Assembly: GCF_008365385.1 (NCBI RefSeq)
Contig: NZ_QOVF01000002.1
Span: 682,001 to 746,000, forward strand
Source: Halopseudomonas laoshanensis
GTDB lineage: Bacteria; Pseudomonadota; Gammaproteobacteria; Pseudomonadales; Pseudomonadaceae
Direction of reading: 5' to 3'
DNA: 64,000 bases
Shown: piece by piece, positions 62,795 through 64,000 of the stretch
How the letters are laid out: each line of letters opens with the position of its first letter
Numbering within the stretch: position 1 is the first letter of the stretch
Made by a program: the position numbers and the translations under genes
The notes under the pieces: generated by a model
What the model saw: only the letters and a program-made list of their open reading frames with translations
Databases searched by the model: none
Told to the model about the DNA's origin: nothing

Positions 62795-64000
62795 TTAGAT
62801 CAGCAGCAGCGTCGCCAGGCCAAGGAAGGCAAAGAAGCCAACAACGTCGGTCACGGTCGTCAGGATCACCCCGCCAGCCAGTGCCGGGTCGATGCCAAAC
62901 CTGCGCAGGATCAGCGGTATGGTCAAGCCAGCCAATGCGGCGCACAAGAGATTAAGCAGGATCGCCGCAGCAATGATACCGCCGATCTTCCAACTGCCGA
63001 ACCAGATCACCGCCAGAGCCGCGACCACCACAGACCAGAGTAGGCCGTTGAGCAGGCCGATACCCATTTCCTTGACCAGCAGCGCCTTGGCGTTACCGCC
63101 TTCGACCTGGCCCAGCGCCAGACCGCGAATCACCAGGGTCAGGGTCTGGCTACCGGCGATGCCGCCCATGCTGGCCACGATGGGCATCAGTACCGCCAGC
63201 GCCACGATCTGCTCCAGGGTGCCCTGAAACTGGCCGATAACCCAGGCGGCGAGAAAGGCAGTGATCAGGTTGATGCCAAGCCACACCGAACGGCGCCGGG
63301 TACTGGTGAGAATCGGCGCAAACATGTCGGCCTCGTCATCCAGACCGGCCATATTCATGATCGCCCGGTCGGAATCCTCACGGATAATGTCCATCACGTC
63401 ATCCACGGTAATACGCCCGAGCAACTCGCCCTGCTCGTTGGTCACCGCGGCGGACAACATGTCCAGATCCTCGAAGCGCCGAGCCACTTCCTGGCTGCTG
63501 AGTTCCACGTCCAGCGGTTTGAAATCCGCGTCCATGACCTCGCTGACCTTGGCATCCGGCGAGCTGGTCACCAACCGGCTCAAACGCAACACGCCCTGGT
63601 AGCGATTCTTGCGATCCACCACCATGACCTTGTCGGTGTGGTCCGGCAGATCTTCCAGCAGACGCAAATAACGCAGAATCGAGCCGACCTTGACCTCTGC
63701 CCGCACCGATATATGGTCGGTGTTCATCAGACCGCCGGCACTGTCCTCCGGGTAGGAAAGCATCGCCACCAGTTGCTGGCGCTTGATTTCGTCCATCGAC
63801 AGCAACAGTTGCCGGCCCGAGCCCTTGGGCAGTGCCTGAATCAGGTCAACCAGGTCATCCAGATCGAGCTTGCGCGCGGCGGCAACCAGCTCGTCTTCAT
63901 CCATCTCCAAAGCAAGATTGGCCCGCACCTCGTCGTGCAGGTGCACCAGCACTTTGCCGGCGCGTTCGTTATCCAGCGTTTCCCACACCGCGCTGCGCTC
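62795..64000 (-). CDS. mgtE: Magnesium transporter MgtE, N-terminus beyond the window
   Basis: Mg2+ channel/transporter of the inner membrane; the start lies outside the window and the last 402 residues are seen. They comprise part of the cytosolic MgtE N domain (with LDLDDLVDLIQALPKGSGRQ), a CBS pair (about residues 75-200 of the visible part; GGLMNTDHISVRAEVKVG and LLGRITVDDVMDIIREDSD) that senses Mg2+, and five membrane helices with IVASMGGIAGSQTLTLVIRGLALG, the family's pore signature. The C-terminus ends ATLLLI. Confidence 0.94.
   Translation of the reverse strand, partial: ERSAVWETLDNERAGKVLVHLHDEVRANLALEMDEDELVAAARKLDLDDLVDLIQALPKGSGRQLLLSMDEIKRQQLVAMLSYPEDSAGGLMNTDHISVRAEVKVGSILRYLRLLEDLPDHTDKVMVVDRKNRYQGVLRLSRLVTSSPDAKVSEVMDADFKPLDVELSSQEVARRFEDLDMLSAAVTNEQGELLGRITVDDVMDIIREDSDRAIMNMAGLDDEADMFAPILTSTRRRSVWLGINLITAFLAAWVIGQFQGTLEQIVALAVLMPIVASMGGIAGSQTLTLVIRGLALGQVEGGNAKALLVKEMGIGLLNGLLWSVVVAALAVIWFGSWKIGGIIAAAILLNLLCAALAGLTIPLILRRFGIDPALAGGVILTTVTDVVGFFAFLGLATLLLI

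Noticed and set aside
1-64000. CRISPR array, insertion sequence, integrase or attachment site
   Set aside because: No regularly spaced repeat, transposase or integrase was seen; the tRNA cluster at 9.2-9.5 kb has no duplicated 3' end nearby that would suggest an att site.

Overview
The window is an ordinary stretch of a gammaproteobacterial chromosome, most probably from the family Pseudomonadaceae (a Halopseudomonas or Pseudomonas stutzeri/pertucinogena type organism; this is an inference). The protein families and several neighbourhoods are those I know from pseudomonads: a DUF3094 gene before ndh, a tRNA Asn-Pro-Lys cluster, pckA beside hslO/hslR, rimB-rimK, nudE-cysQ, DUF47-pit-argE-amn-argA, and ilvD followed by folA/thyA/lgt, ptsP and rppH. 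No prophage, insertion sequence or CRISPR array is visible.

Layout. 1-9.0 kb: a truncated membrane protein, an SDR, leucine dehydrogenase, a RoxS/RoxR redox two-component pair, a SIMPL-domain protein, a CbiM-like permease, a small DUF3094 gene with the NDH-2 dehydrogenase, and a DUF2891 protein. 9.2-9.5 kb: three tRNA genes behind one strong promoter. 9.7-17.3 kb: central metabolism and maintenance (pckA, hslO, hslR, rimB, rimK, a nucleotidase, nudE, cysQ, msrA). 17.3-28 kb: a large HDOD protein, an EamA exporter, a yqjD/yqjE/yqjK-like membrane-stress operon ending in an AI-2E family permease, an enoyl reductase-like protein, rlmJ, an orphan GspE-type ATPase and a CYTH-CHAD triphosphatase. 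27.9-36 kb: phosphate uptake, argE, amn, argA, ilvD. 36-45.6 kb: a c-di-GMP protein with degenerate receiver and EAL domains, folA-thyA-lgt-TSUP, an NRDE protein, rppH-ptsP and a HAD phosphatase. 45.6-45.9 kb: a noncoding element built of covarying inverted hairpins. 45.9-51.6 kb: rlmI, a second HDOD protein, gcvR and a large hybrid kinase.

51.7-64 kb is the accessory part. It holds a three-gene set (duplicated DUF1538 membrane protein, PII-like protein, CBS-pair protein) that looks like a nucleotide-sensing transport system; an SDR with an export signal next to an orphan ParM/StbA actin; a TetR-controlled alpha/beta hydrolase-MFS pair with two matching operators; an arsR-arsH-gapdh-arsJ operon for arsenate export as an organoarsenical; a short GC-rich tandem repeat; and a truncated mgtE.

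The best candidates for undescribed biology are the DUF1538/PII-like/CBS set, the ParM-periplasmic SDR pair and the hairpin element at 45.65-45.87 kb. All functional statements come from reading the sequence and from knowledge of families; no database search was run.
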